NCBI GenBank assembly: GCA_027371665.1
Contig: DAHXMP010000429.1
Span: 1-20,840, forward strand
Reading direction: 5' to 3'
Length of the DNA: 20,840 nucleotides
DNA from: Bacteroidota bacterium
GTDB taxonomy: Bacteria > Bacteroidota > Ignavibacteria > Kapaibacteriales > UBA2268
Positions 6,629 to 15,325 of this stretch are shown here, in pieces. The position numbers were made by a program, and so were the translations under genes. Under the pieces are notes generated by a model, which searched no databases, was not told the DNA's origin, and was given only the letters and a program-made list of their open reading frames with translations. How positions within the stretch are numbered: the first letter of the stretch is position 1; every line of letters starts with the position of its first letter.

Positions 6629-8434
6629 CTAATCAATCTTATACATTTCTTCAATCAGGTAAGAAAACTTTCTTTCGACAACATGTCTTTTAATACTTAA
6701 TTTGGGTGACAGCTCTCCGTTTTCGACTGTGAATTGCTGAGTCAGAAGCTTGAATTTTCTTACTTTTTCGTATTTGGCAAAATCTTTCTGAAGCCTGTCA
6801 ATATCATTTTTAATAACTTGTATAATTTTATCATTAGCAATCAATTCTGTCGGTTCATCGTATTTTATTCCGAAAGTATCTGCCAGCTTTTTCAATTCCT
6901 CGAAATCAGGAGTTAGCAAGGCGGTAATATAATCACGCTTATCGCCGATAAGAACGCAATGTTCGATATAAGGGCTTTGGGTGAGAATGTTTTCAATCGG
7001 TTGTGGAGCAATGTTTTTCCCTCCGCTGCTCACAATGAGATGTTTTTTTCGGTCAGTTATTTTTAAATTGCCTTTTTCAGTAAACATACCAATGTCTCCG
7101 GTATAAAGCCATCCGTCTTCGTCAATGGCTGCATTTGTCGCTTCGGGGTCATTCCAATAACCTTTCATAATGTTTTCACCGCGTGCAAGAATCTCTCCGT
7201 CATCTGCAATTTTAATTTCAACATTGAAAAGAGGCGGGCCAACGGTTCCGACCTCGATTGCTCCCAGTCGGTTAGCAGCAAGTACAGGTGATGATTCAGT
7301 CAAACCATATCCTTCAAGAACGGTTATACCCATAGCAAGATAAAACTCACAAATATCTACCGGAAGAGCAGCCCCACCGGAAACGAACATCCTGAGCCTG
7401 CCTCCCGTTCTTTCTTTTATTTTCGAGTAAACCAGCCTGTCAGCCAATAAATACATCGCCTTCAAAGCAAAGGGATTTTTTCCGTCGCGCACAGCATGTA
7501 AAAAATTTTTACCGGTGCGGACTGCCCAGTGAAATATTTTCTGTTTGGTTGCCGATTCCTTTTCAATACTCTGATAAATTCTTTTTCTTATAAGTTCAAG
7601 GAGTCGTGGAACTGTTGTCATCAATGTCGGTTTTACTTCTAAAATGTTCGTCCCGACAGATTCGATTGCCTCGGCAAAAGCTATTGTACAGCCGGAACCG
7701 AAGGGTGTATAATACCCTGCAGTGCGTTCATAGGAATGACACATTGGTAAAAAGGACAGGAACACATCGGTTTCATCAAAATATATTGCTTCCCTCGTGC
7801 CTTCAAGATTTGCAACGATGTTGCGGTTCGTTAGCATAACGCCTTTCGGATTTCCTGTCGTTCCGCTTGTATAAATAATTGTAAGCAAATCTTCGGGCTG
7901 GACATTTAAAGCCAAATCCCTGAACATTTGTTTCCTCTCTTCTGATGGTAGTATTTCGGCACCTCTTTTAATTAAACTGTTCATAGATTTGACGTACAGT
8001 TTTTCTGAATCGAAATAATCGTTCATAACAATAACATGCCTTAGGGAAGGGATATTATCCTTTACTTCAAGGATTTTTTTCAGTTGAAAATTATTCGATA
8101 CTATCACTGCAACAGCAGAGCAATCATTAAAGATAAACTCTTCCTGCTTCGACGACAATGTAGGAAATACAGGAACGTCAACTGCACCGATTCCGGAAAC
8201 CGCAAAATCAATTATTGCCCATTCAACACTGTTCTCCGATACAATTCCAATCCTGTCACCCGAATGGATGCCGAGTTCAAGTAAGCTGACGGCAAAGCAC
8301 TCTACTTTATCCATCAATTCTTCATAACTTATTCCGACATACCGGGTATCTTTTTTATACATGAATGCGGATTTGCTATTTCCGAATTTTGAGCATACTT
8401 TGAGAAACATTTCGGGAATGGTTTCGAATTGCAT
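6629..8434 (-). CDS. Long-chain fatty acid-CoA ligase (AMP-forming)
   Basis: This enzyme activates free fatty acids to acyl-CoA through an acyl-adenylate, feeding beta-oxidation or lipid synthesis at the inner face of the membrane. The adenylate-forming motifs are complete: P-loop IYTSGTTGNPKG (187-198), SFLPMCHSYER (227-237), GYGLTESSPV (375-384), YTGDIG (444-449), DRKKHLIVSSGGKN (461-474) with the catalytic Lys at 473, and FAKYEKVRKFKLL near the C-terminus. At 601 residues with an FAA1/COG1022-type layout it belongs to the long-chain rather than the acetyl-CoA synthetase branch. AAGGAG lies about 9 bases before the ATG, supporting this start. It reads toward the BatA gene with a 114-base gap. 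Exact chain-length preference cannot be read from the sequence. Confidence 0.93.
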   Translation of the reverse strand: MQFETIPEMFLKVCSKFGNSKSAFMYKKDTRYVGISYEELMDKVECFAVSLLELGIHSGDRIGIVSENSVEWAIIDFAVSGIGAVDVPVFPTLSSKQEEFIFNDCSAVAVIVSNNFQLKKILEVKDNIPSLRHVIVMNDYFDSEKLYVKSMNSLIKRGAEILPSEERKQMFRDLALNVQPEDLLTIIYTSGTTGNPKGVMLTNRNIVANLEGTREAIYFDETDVFLSFLPMCHSYERTAGYYTPFGSGCTIAFAEAIESVGTNILEVKPTLMTTVPRLLELIRKRIYQSIEKESATKQKIFHWAVRTGKNFLHAVRDGKNPFALKAMYLLADRLVYSKIKERTGGRLRMFVSGGAALPVDICEFYLAMGITVLEGYGLTESSPVLAANRLGAIEVGTVGPPLFNVEIKIADDGEILARGENIMKGYWNDPEATNAAIDEDGWLYTGDIGMFTEKGNLKITDRKKHLIVSSGGKNIAPQPIENILTQSPYIEHCVLIGDKRDYITALLTPDFEELKKLADTFGIKYDEPTELIANDKIIQVIKNDIDRLQKDFAKYEKVRKFKLLTQQFTVENGELSPKLSIKRHVVERKFSYLIEEMYKID

Positions 8435-8657
8435 CGTTATTTTCTCCTTTTGTATCCTGTTTATTGAATTGATAAAAAATTTTTAAAAAAAGGTAATCCT
8501 TAACTCCCTTAAAAACAATTTAATAAAAAAAAGAAATTATTTTCATTTTTTTTATTAAATAAAATTAATATTGATAGGAAATGGAACAGTAATGAAATAT
8601 TTTTTTTATTTTTATAAAATTGTATTTGTTATATCATCAAAGTTCAACGAGGGAAAA

Positions 8658-11216
8658 ATGGAAAAAGATACCTTTTTTAAATTAAATAAATTTCTTGTTT
8701 TCTTCTTTTTGTCAATTTTTTCGTTCAACCATTTGTTTTCTGCAGACGGGGATACAGTCAAAATACAGACAATTCAGTTCGGGCAGCAAAAGTCCGGAAT
8801 GTATATTTTCCCGCCAAAAAGCCAGCGGTTCGAGAAAATACTGATGAATTACAAACTCAAATGTCCATGCGGGGAGTGGGATTATATCGCAAATGTTTTT
8901 ATAGAACAATTTTATGCCCCTTCATTCAGAATAAACTGGAAAGCACAGGATACTGCAAGTTTCATGCTCGATACGGCATGGGCTTATTCTACTCATCCCG
9001 ATGGAGCTAATTTGGTAATTGACTCTACACCATTGCCGCAGGAGCTGATTAAATTTTACAATGATAGTACATATCCTACAAAAGCAACAGATTCGATGTG
9101 GGTATGGCCAACATATTATAAATACACATTCGACAGCCATGGAAATAAAACGGATTCAACATTAGTGCATCCTGATTCTATATTGTATTTAACAAAAAAA
9201 CGCGTTATGTTTTCCGATTCAGTTACGATAACCGATAGCTGGGAAATTATGAGATATATAACTCCTTATGGAAACGGACTCAGCCTGGGCAACGGATTTA
9301 CATGGGTAATTGATGTGTCTGACTTTGAACCCCTATTACACGATACAGTTTTTGTTAATGCCCCTAACGGCCAGGAAGATTTGGATTTGTCTTTCAATTT
9401 CATAAAAGGAGTTCCACCCAGGGATGTTGTCAGAATTCAAAAAGTTTATAATGTGTTTGCAAATTATAACAAGTATTTTGAAAAATATCTGCCTCCTGTT
9501 CCAATTCAATTTTCTAACGAAGATAAGATGTCCCGTTTGAAAATTATTCAGACAGGACACGCAATGAACGGATATGACGGATGCGATGAATTTTGTAAAA
9601 AAATGTCTTATGTCAAAATCAACGGAGTGCAAAGATACAACAGGTATATCTGGAGAGATGACTGCGGGTTAAATCCTGTCTATCCGCAAGGCGGCACATG
9701 GAATCTTATGCGTTCAAACTGGTGCCCCGGTGCTGAAGTGAGATATTATGATTACGAACTGACACCTTTTGTTACCCCGGGACAAACCGATACGGTTGAT
9801 TATGATATGGAGTACTACGATGCACCGATTCAGGGAAGCGGTTATGTAAATCCCGAGTGGAGAATTACAGCTTATCTCATCACTTATACAGAGCCGAATT
9901 TTAGAAATGATGCCGAACTGCTTGATGTCGTTTCCCCGAATAATGACCCGTTCAACAACAGGTTCAATCCAATTGCAAACGACCCTGTTGTTGTCATCGA
10001 GAATACCGGTGGTAATCCCTTAAAAAGTGTTGACATTAACTATGGAATTGTTAACGACAAATCCGCGACCTACCATTGGACAGGGGACCTTGCCATAACC
10101 GATACTGCTATTGTAAGGCTTCCATATATTAATTGGGGGGATGTTGATACATTACAAAGGAAATTTTTCGCTGAAGTATCTAATCCGAATGATTCGGTTG
10201 ATGAATATGCTCCTAACAACAGAGTCGAAACCGAATTTGATTCAACGCCAATTTACAGGCGTAACCTTATAATCGAGTATATGACTAATAAATATGCAAG
10301 CCAGCAGTATAATTACACTTTAAGAAAACTTGACGGCGGTTTTAACTTTTATAAGGATAATATGGCTGATTCTACTTTGTACAGGGATACATTTAATCTT
10401 GCAGAAGGTGATTATGAATTTATTTTTAACAATGTATTAGGTTACGGCATTAATTATTGGTTCATGATAGGCCAGGGATGGGGAGGAGGATATGTTAATT
10501 TTCTTTATGAACCAAACGGACAGGTTATTAAAAATTTTAACGGAGATTTCGGACTTGAAATTTTCCATCACTTCAGGGTAGCTGAAAAACCTACAATTCT
10601 GACTTCAGAAGATACTCTGAATTTTGGAAATGTTATTGTTGGCGATAGCAGTTTAATTTCTTTAAATATCTATCCAGCAAACAGCAAGGGACTTGAAGTA
10701 TCGAATCTTTCGATTGTTTTCGGAACACAAAGAGGATATTCTGTCGTTTCGACAGAACCGCAGCTTGACAGTATTCCTGTTCAACTTGATTCGGGAATGA
10801 AAATGACAATAACAATTAAATTCAAACCGCCAAAAACCGGGAATATGATTACATCTTTAAATATATATAACAACGATGATATTAATTCTTTAAAACAAAT
10901 TAAATTAATAGGTACGGGATTAGATGCTAACGGAGTAAAAGAGTTCGATTCAGAAAATCTTTATTTGAATGTAAATAAAAACCCTGTATCAAATCATGCA
11001 GAAATTAAATATGGAACAGGAAATTTTGCAACTACAAATACAAAACTGATTTTATATAATTCACTGGGACAACTTGTAAGAATTGTACATAGTGGTTTGA
11101 CCGATATTGATAATAGCTGTGATTTAAATGTATCAGATTTATCCATAGGAGTATATTATCTTGTATTTTCCTCCGGAAAATCATCAATAACAAAACCTGT
11201 GATTGTTGTTAAATAA
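8658..11216 (+). CDS. Secreted PNGase F-like protein with T9SS type A sorting domain
   Basis: Signal peptide at residues 1-29, then a region resembling peptide-N-glycosidase F, which removes N-glycans from glycoproteins. Matches by eye to the Flavobacterium enzyme (from memory): CPCGEWDYIANVF, including the catalytic Asp (D75) and neighbouring Trp; RYITPY and VIDVSDFEPLL; GCDEFC with the Glu equivalent to E206 (E311); and CGLNP...GTW...WCPG (336-358). All six PNGase F cysteines have counterparts (69, 71, 309, 313, 336, 356). About 100 extra residues lie between D75 and RYITPY, and the E118 position appears to be Ala/Asn, so activity is uncertain. Next come beta domains: a CARDB-like region around 415-530, an ASH/Hydin-type domain around 650-755 and a sorting domain at 768-852. 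I chose this ATG for its signal peptide and GAGGG 4 bases upstream; a TTG at 8571 would put 29 residues ahead of it. Confidence 0.8.
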   Translation: MEKDTFFKLNKFLVFFFLSIFSFNHLFSADGDTVKIQTIQFGQQKSGMYIFPPKSQRFEKILMNYKLKCPCGEWDYIANVFIEQFYAPSFRINWKAQDTASFMLDTAWAYSTHPDGANLVIDSTPLPQELIKFYNDSTYPTKATDSMWVWPTYYKYTFDSHGNKTDSTLVHPDSILYLTKKRVMFSDSVTITDSWEIMRYITPYGNGLSLGNGFTWVIDVSDFEPLLHDTVFVNAPNGQEDLDLSFNFIKGVPPRDVVRIQKVYNVFANYNKYFEKYLPPVPIQFSNEDKMSRLKIIQTGHAMNGYDGCDEFCKKMSYVKINGVQRYNRYIWRDDCGLNPVYPQGGTWNLMRSNWCPGAEVRYYDYELTPFVTPGQTDTVDYDMEYYDAPIQGSGYVNPEWRITAYLITYTEPNFRNDAELLDVVSPNNDPFNNRFNPIANDPVVVIENTGGNPLKSVDINYGIVNDKSATYHWTGDLAITDTAIVRLPYINWGDVDTLQRKFFAEVSNPNDSVDEYAPNNRVETEFDSTPIYRRNLIIEYMTNKYASQQYNYTLRKLDGGFNFYKDNMADSTLYRDTFNLAEGDYEFIFNNVLGYGINYWFMIGQGWGGGYVNFLYEPNGQVIKNFNGDFGLEIFHHFRVAEKPTILTSEDTLNFGNVIVGDSSLISLNIYPANSKGLEVSNLSIVFGTQRGYSVVSTEPQLDSIPVQLDSGMKMTITIKFKPPKTGNMITSLNIYNNDDINSLKQIKLIGTGLDANGVKEFDSENLYLNVNKNPVSNHAEIKYGTGNFATTNTKLILYNSLGQLVRIVHSGLTDIDNSCDLNVSDLSIGVYYLVFSSGKSSITKPVIVVK

Positions 11217-11242
11217 AAAAATGACTGTGAATGAAATTTGAA

Positions 11243-12172
11243 TCAGGCACGGGGATGAAAAGTCCGGTGAACTTCTTTGATGTAATCCCTGTCGAGGTGG
11301 GTATAAATTTGCGTAGTTGATATGTCGGAATGTCCCAGCATTTCCTGTACAGCCCGAAGGTCTGCACCGCCTTCGAGCAGGTGAGTCGCAAAAGAATGCC
11401 TTAACATATGCGGATGTACGTGTATATTGAGTTGTGCCATTCTTGCTGCTTTGTCGAGGATTTTCCAGATGCCCATTCTTGTCAATTTTGAACCTCGCTG
11501 GTTTAAAAAAAGCACGTCATCAGTGTTTGATTTTTTTAAAAACAAATGGCGGGCTTTTTTTTGATATTCTTCAATCCAATAAATGGCTGAACTTCCAATC
11601 GGAACCATCCTCTCTTTTGAGCCTTTACCGAATACTCTGACAATTCCAGCATCAAAGATTACGTCTCTTTGCTTTAAATTGCACAGTTCTGAAACCCTTA
11701 AACCGCAAGCATACATAGTTTCGAGAATAGCCCTGTCTCTTATTCCAGCCGGACCGGAAATATCTGGTTGTGCAAGAAGATTTTCGATATCAGGAATAGT
11801 AAGTGTATCAGGGAGTTTTCGTCCTCCCTTTGGTAAGTCAATTAATTCTGCTGTATTTTGTTTACAAATGCCTTCGGCAAACAAAAATTTATAAAGTCCC
11901 CTTATAGCCGACAGATATCTGGAACGGCTTGCAACGCTCAATCCAAGCTCACTGAGCAGTTTCAAAAATCCCGTAATATGTATGAATTCCGCATGCCCGA
12001 AACTTATAATATGTTTTGAATTTAGATATTGAGCGTATTGATTAAGGTCATGCTGATAGGATATTTTTGTGTTTTCGGATAAACCTTTTTCAAACGAGAT
12101 ATACTGTATAAACTGACCAAGTTCATTCTTGATTTTTTTCTCTAAAACAGCTTTGCCATCATAATTATCCAT
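11243..12172 (-). CDS. xerD: Tyrosine recombinase, XerD type
   Basis: Xer recombinases resolve chromosome dimers at dif during division. The N-terminal core-binding domain (about 14-105) begins with FIQYISFEKGLSENTKISYQHDL and is followed by the catalytic domain. All catalytic residues are visible: Arg in CGLRVSEL (159), Lys in GKGSKER (186), His-x-x-Arg in HPHMLRHSFATHLL (255, 258), His in LGHSDISTTQ (281) and the nucleophile Tyr in IYTHLD (290). At 309 residues it is the standard size for XerC/XerD, with no extra domain typical of phage integrases. I chose the ATG at 12172 because AGGG lies 5 bases upstream; an in-frame ATG 15 bases earlier lacks this. The start overlaps the stop of the HD phosphodiesterase gene as ATGGATAA, so translation is probably coupled. 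XerD versus XerC cannot be settled without a genome-wide comparison. Confidence 0.92.
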   Translation of the reverse strand: MDNYDGKAVLEKKIKNELGQFIQYISFEKGLSENTKISYQHDLNQYAQYLNSKHIISFGHAEFIHITGFLKLLSELGLSVASRSRYLSAIRGLYKFLFAEGICKQNTAELIDLPKGGRKLPDTLTIPDIENLLAQPDISGPAGIRDRAILETMYACGLRVSELCNLKQRDVIFDAGIVRVFGKGSKERMVPIGSSAIYWIEEYQKKARHLFLKKSNTDDVLFLNQRGSKLTRMGIWKILDKAARMAQLNIHVHPHMLRHSFATHLLEGGADLRAVQEMLGHSDISTTQIYTHLDRDYIKEVHRTFHPRA

Positions 12173-14420
12173 TGTAACCCTGGTCATCTTCAGGTGCCGA
12201 ATTAATCGGTTTTTCCTCGGGAATTTCTTTGTATTCAGGCCTTGGGTGGCTTATCCCATGTAAAGTTTTAATACAAGTATCTTTAATGGTTTCGATTTCA
12301 TTTAAAGTCAGATGAGATTCATTCAGCTGACCGTCGAGGATTTTATCTTTTACACTCTTTTCAATGTTTTTTTCAAGTTCATCCTGAGTTTTATAAGGAA
12401 GCCGGGATAAAGCTTCACATGAATCGCAAATCATTAAAATTCCCGTTTCTTTGGAATTTGGCTTAGGCCCGGGATACCTGAAATAAATATCGTCAACATG
12501 CTCACCGTGAGCCTGTTCGACAGCCAGTGCATAGAAATGTTTAACAATCGAAGTACCGTGATGCATCGGTATAAAGTCAATTATCCTTTGAGGAATTTTA
12601 AATTCATGTGCAAGTTTAATTCCATCCAAAACATGTTCAATTATTGCTTCTGCACTTTTCCTTGGAGAAAGCAATTTATGTTTATCATCAATGTCAATCT
12701 GATTCTCGGAAAAATACTCAGGTTTTGAAATTTTCCCGATATCATGAAAGTAAGCTCCGACCTTTGTAAGTAATGGATTAGCATTAATTACCGTAGCACA
12801 ACGTTCGGCGAGTTGAGCAAGTGAGGCAGTATGCTGGTATGTACCGGGAGCTACCTCGCTAAGTTTAAGGAGAATAGGATGATTGAGATTGTCATATTCC
12901 TGCAATCTAAGGTCTGTTGTAATGTTCGAAACTCTTTCAAGGATAAATAATAGCCCAAATGTAACAAGCGGTGAAAAAACAGCATTGACCAAAGATATCA
13001 TGAGTTTATTTAAAGTAACGGAGATTTCTGCAGAATGTTCAAGCCCAATAAATACGACTGATATAGCCAGGGCAATAAAAATATAAAAAATAGATTTAAA
13101 TATCTGGGTCCTGCTCTGAATATCCCTTACCGTATATGCTGCGAGTGTACCGGCAAACAGCATCGAAATACCCAGGTCGTAGTCATTGCCTCTTATTCCT
13201 GCTATCATTAATGCCATAGTAACAGTAACATAAAAAGCTGTCCTTGAATCAAAAACAATTGCAGACAACATTGATAATGCTGGAAGTAATATAAAAAACT
13301 CCAGGGGTAAAGTTGTTGTTATCTCAATTGAAAGCCATGACAATGAGGCTATTAATATTAACAAAACATTGAGTATAAGAACCTGTACATTATCATAAAA
13401 AATTCTTTTCCTGATAAAATACAAATATATCAGAAGAACCATATATATAATCGAAGCATGTCCGAAACTGCCGAGAAAATACCAAAATGAATAGATGTTC
13501 TCACTTCTTAGCAGCTTTGACCTTTCATATGATTTCAATTTCTGAAGTACCTCGTTAGTTACAACCTGTCCTTTTGACACAATCACATCGCCTTTCCTGA
13601 TAATTCCATCGGTATGAGGTACAGATTTTTCAGCCAATGATATTGCCTGGTCTGTCAAAGACCTGGAATAGATGAAATTTGGAATGCAAATTTTTGATAA
13701 TATCTCTATAGCAAGTTCTTTTGAAGCAGTTGTAATATTATCATCCAAAAATTTACTTGCTTTTTCATTTATTGTAGTGGAGTCTGTAATTAAATCGCTT
13801 GAATATATTTTTACATAGTTTGGAGGCAATTGTAAAGATACTTCATTGCACTCGAGGGAATTAACGGTGATATTCGCAAAACCGAAACGATAGACATCGT
13901 TAACAAAGGATTTTAACAACCTGTTTATTAGCATTAGTTCTTTTGATTTAACCGAAGCACTTAATCCATCAAAATCCTTAAGCTCATCACTTGTAAAATA
14001 AATATTAATTTTGTCATCAGGATTCAAAATATAATTTTGCAATGCAGTAATTATAAGATTTAACTGCTTCAATGACTGTTCCTGGGCTGAAGCTTCATAA
14101 ATAAAAACCGGTAACGAGTTTTCTTTAGCTTTCTTTACATCATTTAAATAATTATCCATCTCACGAAAAACAGGAAAAGTAAATTCAGCAGTTATAGGCT
14201 GACTTGTCCATACGTAACCCGGTTTGGCAGCAAATTGCATAATATTTCCGCTATGGGGATTGATATGAACCGAGAAGAAAAATGAACAAAATAAAGCTGT
14301 TAAAATGAAAAGCAGAAATTTTAGTTTTACTGAATACCTCCATCCCTTTTCTACCTTATAATATTCAGCTGCTTCCTTATAAGGTGATTTCCTGCGTATG
14401 GTTCTTTTTGCTTTAGCCAT
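12165..14420 (-). CDS. 7TM-HD family phosphodiesterase (PgpH-like, HDIG domain)
   Basis: This membrane protein has one N-terminal helix (about 33-51), a large extracytoplasmic domain of the 7TMR-HDED type (about 52-305), a seven-helix membrane bundle (about 307-495) and a cytoplasmic HD domain. Metal-ligand motifs of the HD domain are present: His in GTYQH (530), HD in YFHDIGK (559-560), HH (620-621) and Asp in MICDSCEAL (666). In Listeria PgpH, the best-studied relative, this architecture hydrolyses cyclic di-AMP, a second messenger tied to cell wall and osmotic control; that activity is inferred here from the family. Length (751) and order match PgpH. The C-terminus (HPRPEYKEIPEEKP) is a short polar tail. 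Its last codons overlap the xerD start. The gene is divergent from rsmE, with 163 AT-rich bases between them. No diadenylate cyclase is in the window. Confidence 0.92.
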   Translation of the reverse strand: MAKAKRTIRRKSPYKEAAEYYKVEKGWRYSVKLKFLLFILTALFCSFFFSVHINPHSGNIMQFAAKPGYVWTSQPITAEFTFPVFREMDNYLNDVKKAKENSLPVFIYEASAQEQSLKQLNLIITALQNYILNPDDKINIYFTSDELKDFDGLSASVKSKELMLINRLLKSFVNDVYRFGFANITVNSLECNEVSLQLPPNYVKIYSSDLITDSTTINEKASKFLDDNITTASKELAIEILSKICIPNFIYSRSLTDQAISLAEKSVPHTDGIIRKGDVIVSKGQVVTNEVLQKLKSYERSKLLRSENIYSFWYFLGSFGHASIIYMVLLIYLYFIRKRIFYDNVQVLILNVLLILIASLSWLSIEITTTLPLEFFILLPALSMLSAIVFDSRTAFYVTVTMALMIAGIRGNDYDLGISMLFAGTLAAYTVRDIQSRTQIFKSIFYIFIALAISVVFIGLEHSAEISVTLNKLMISLVNAVFSPLVTFGLLFILERVSNITTDLRLQEYDNLNHPILLKLSEVAPGTYQHTASLAQLAERCATVINANPLLTKVGAYFHDIGKISKPEYFSENQIDIDDKHKLLSPRKSAEAIIEHVLDGIKLAHEFKIPQRIIDFIPMHHGTSIVKHFYALAVEQAHGEHVDDIYFRYPGPKPNSKETGILMICDSCEALSRLPYKTQDELEKNIEKSVKDKILDGQLNESHLTLNEIETIKDTCIKTLHGISHPRPEYKEIPEEKPINSAPEDDQGYNG

Positions 14421-14583
14421 TAATAATCAGAAAAATATTTATTATTTTTAACAATACCGTATAAACTCAGATAAATCAAATTATAACAAAAATAATAAAA
14501 AGTAAGTTTCGTTTAATCAAAATAATTTATAAAATTTTCATCGCTAAAATTTACAAATCAAAAAAATTAACAAGGGGAACAAT

Positions 14584-15279
14584 ATGGAATGCATTTTAAT
14601 TCCTGAACTAGATATGGACAATTCACAATTCAGAGTTCCTGAAAATGAAATGAAACATCTAAAAGCTCTTCATATTAATTCAGGAGATGAACTCCTCGCC
14701 ACTAATGGCAAAGGATTGTCTTCAGCGGGAAAAATAAATTTTGAAAAAAATAAAATAAGTTTTTTCTACCCGGTTCAATTTTATGAAAAACAGGGTGAGC
14801 TGAATTTTCCGCTTGCACTTGCTTTAGGGATACTCGATAACAAAGACAGGTTTGAATTTGCACTTGAAAAAGCAGTCGAACTTGGAATAACAGAATTTTA
14901 TCCCCTTCTGACAAAATATTCACAAAGGAAAAACCTCAATCCTGACAGGTTAAATTCAAAAGCAATTGCCGCAATGACTCAGTGCAAACGTTCATGCCTT
15001 CCCGTTATTCATCAACCGGCACAAATTAAAGTTCTCATTTCAACCCTTAGTCAGTACAAAAGAATAATTCTGGCAGACGTTAACGGAAAAATTGCAACGA
15101 AGTCAGGGATTAATAAACCAACAATTGTATTTATTGGTCCTGAAGGTGGTTTTTCTGATGAAGAAATTAGTATAATAAAATCTGATAAGAAATGTGAAAC
15201 ATTAAACCTGGGAAACAGGAGGCTCAGGGCTGAAACTGCAGCTATGCTTATCGTTGGATTGGTATCACAGGGATACTGA
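14584..15279 (+). CDS. rsmE: 16S rRNA (uracil1498-N3)-methyltransferase RsmE
   Basis: RsmE methylates N3 of U1498 in 16S rRNA, at the decoding site of the 30S subunit, using S-adenosylmethionine. It belongs to the SPOUT class with a trefoil-knot fold. The sequence has the N-terminal PUA-like segment (HLKALHINSGDELLATNGKG), the middle LALGILDNKDRFEFALEKAVELG, the SAM-binding knot IGPEGGFSDEE (184-194) and LGNRRLRAETAAM (209-221). At 231 residues it is typical, slightly shorter than the E. coli enzyme. GGGG lies 6 bases before the ATG. It stands alone on the plus strand between two minus-strand genes and converges on the TPR gene, with 46 bases between the stops. Confidence 0.95.
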   Translation: MECILIPELDMDNSQFRVPENEMKHLKALHINSGDELLATNGKGLSSAGKINFEKNKISFFYPVQFYEKQGELNFPLALALGILDNKDRFEFALEKAVELGITEFYPLLTKYSQRKNLNPDRLNSKAIAAMTQCKRSCLPVIHQPAQIKVLISTLSQYKRIILADVNGKIATKSGINKPTIVFIGPEGGFSDEEISIIKSDKKCETLNLGNRRLRAETAAMLIVGLVSQGY

Positions 15280-15325
15280 ATTTTTTTCATTTTCCAAAAT
15301 AAATTCAGAATAGATATCTCATTTG

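Noticed and set aside
6615..6636. Terminator hairpin at the end of the acyl-CoA ligase gene
   Set aside because: The TTGATTA/TAATCAA arms overlap the stop codon, are all weak A/T pairs but one, and no T-run follows the stem.
8571..8657. Longer N-terminus of the PNGase F-like protein from a TTG start
   Set aside because: It would place 29 residues before a good signal peptide. The ATG at 8658 has GAGGG upstream.
11243..12172. Phage or island integrase marking a mobile element
   Set aside because: The size and full-length motifs fit housekeeping XerC/XerD; there is no adjacent tRNA, attachment repeat or cargo.
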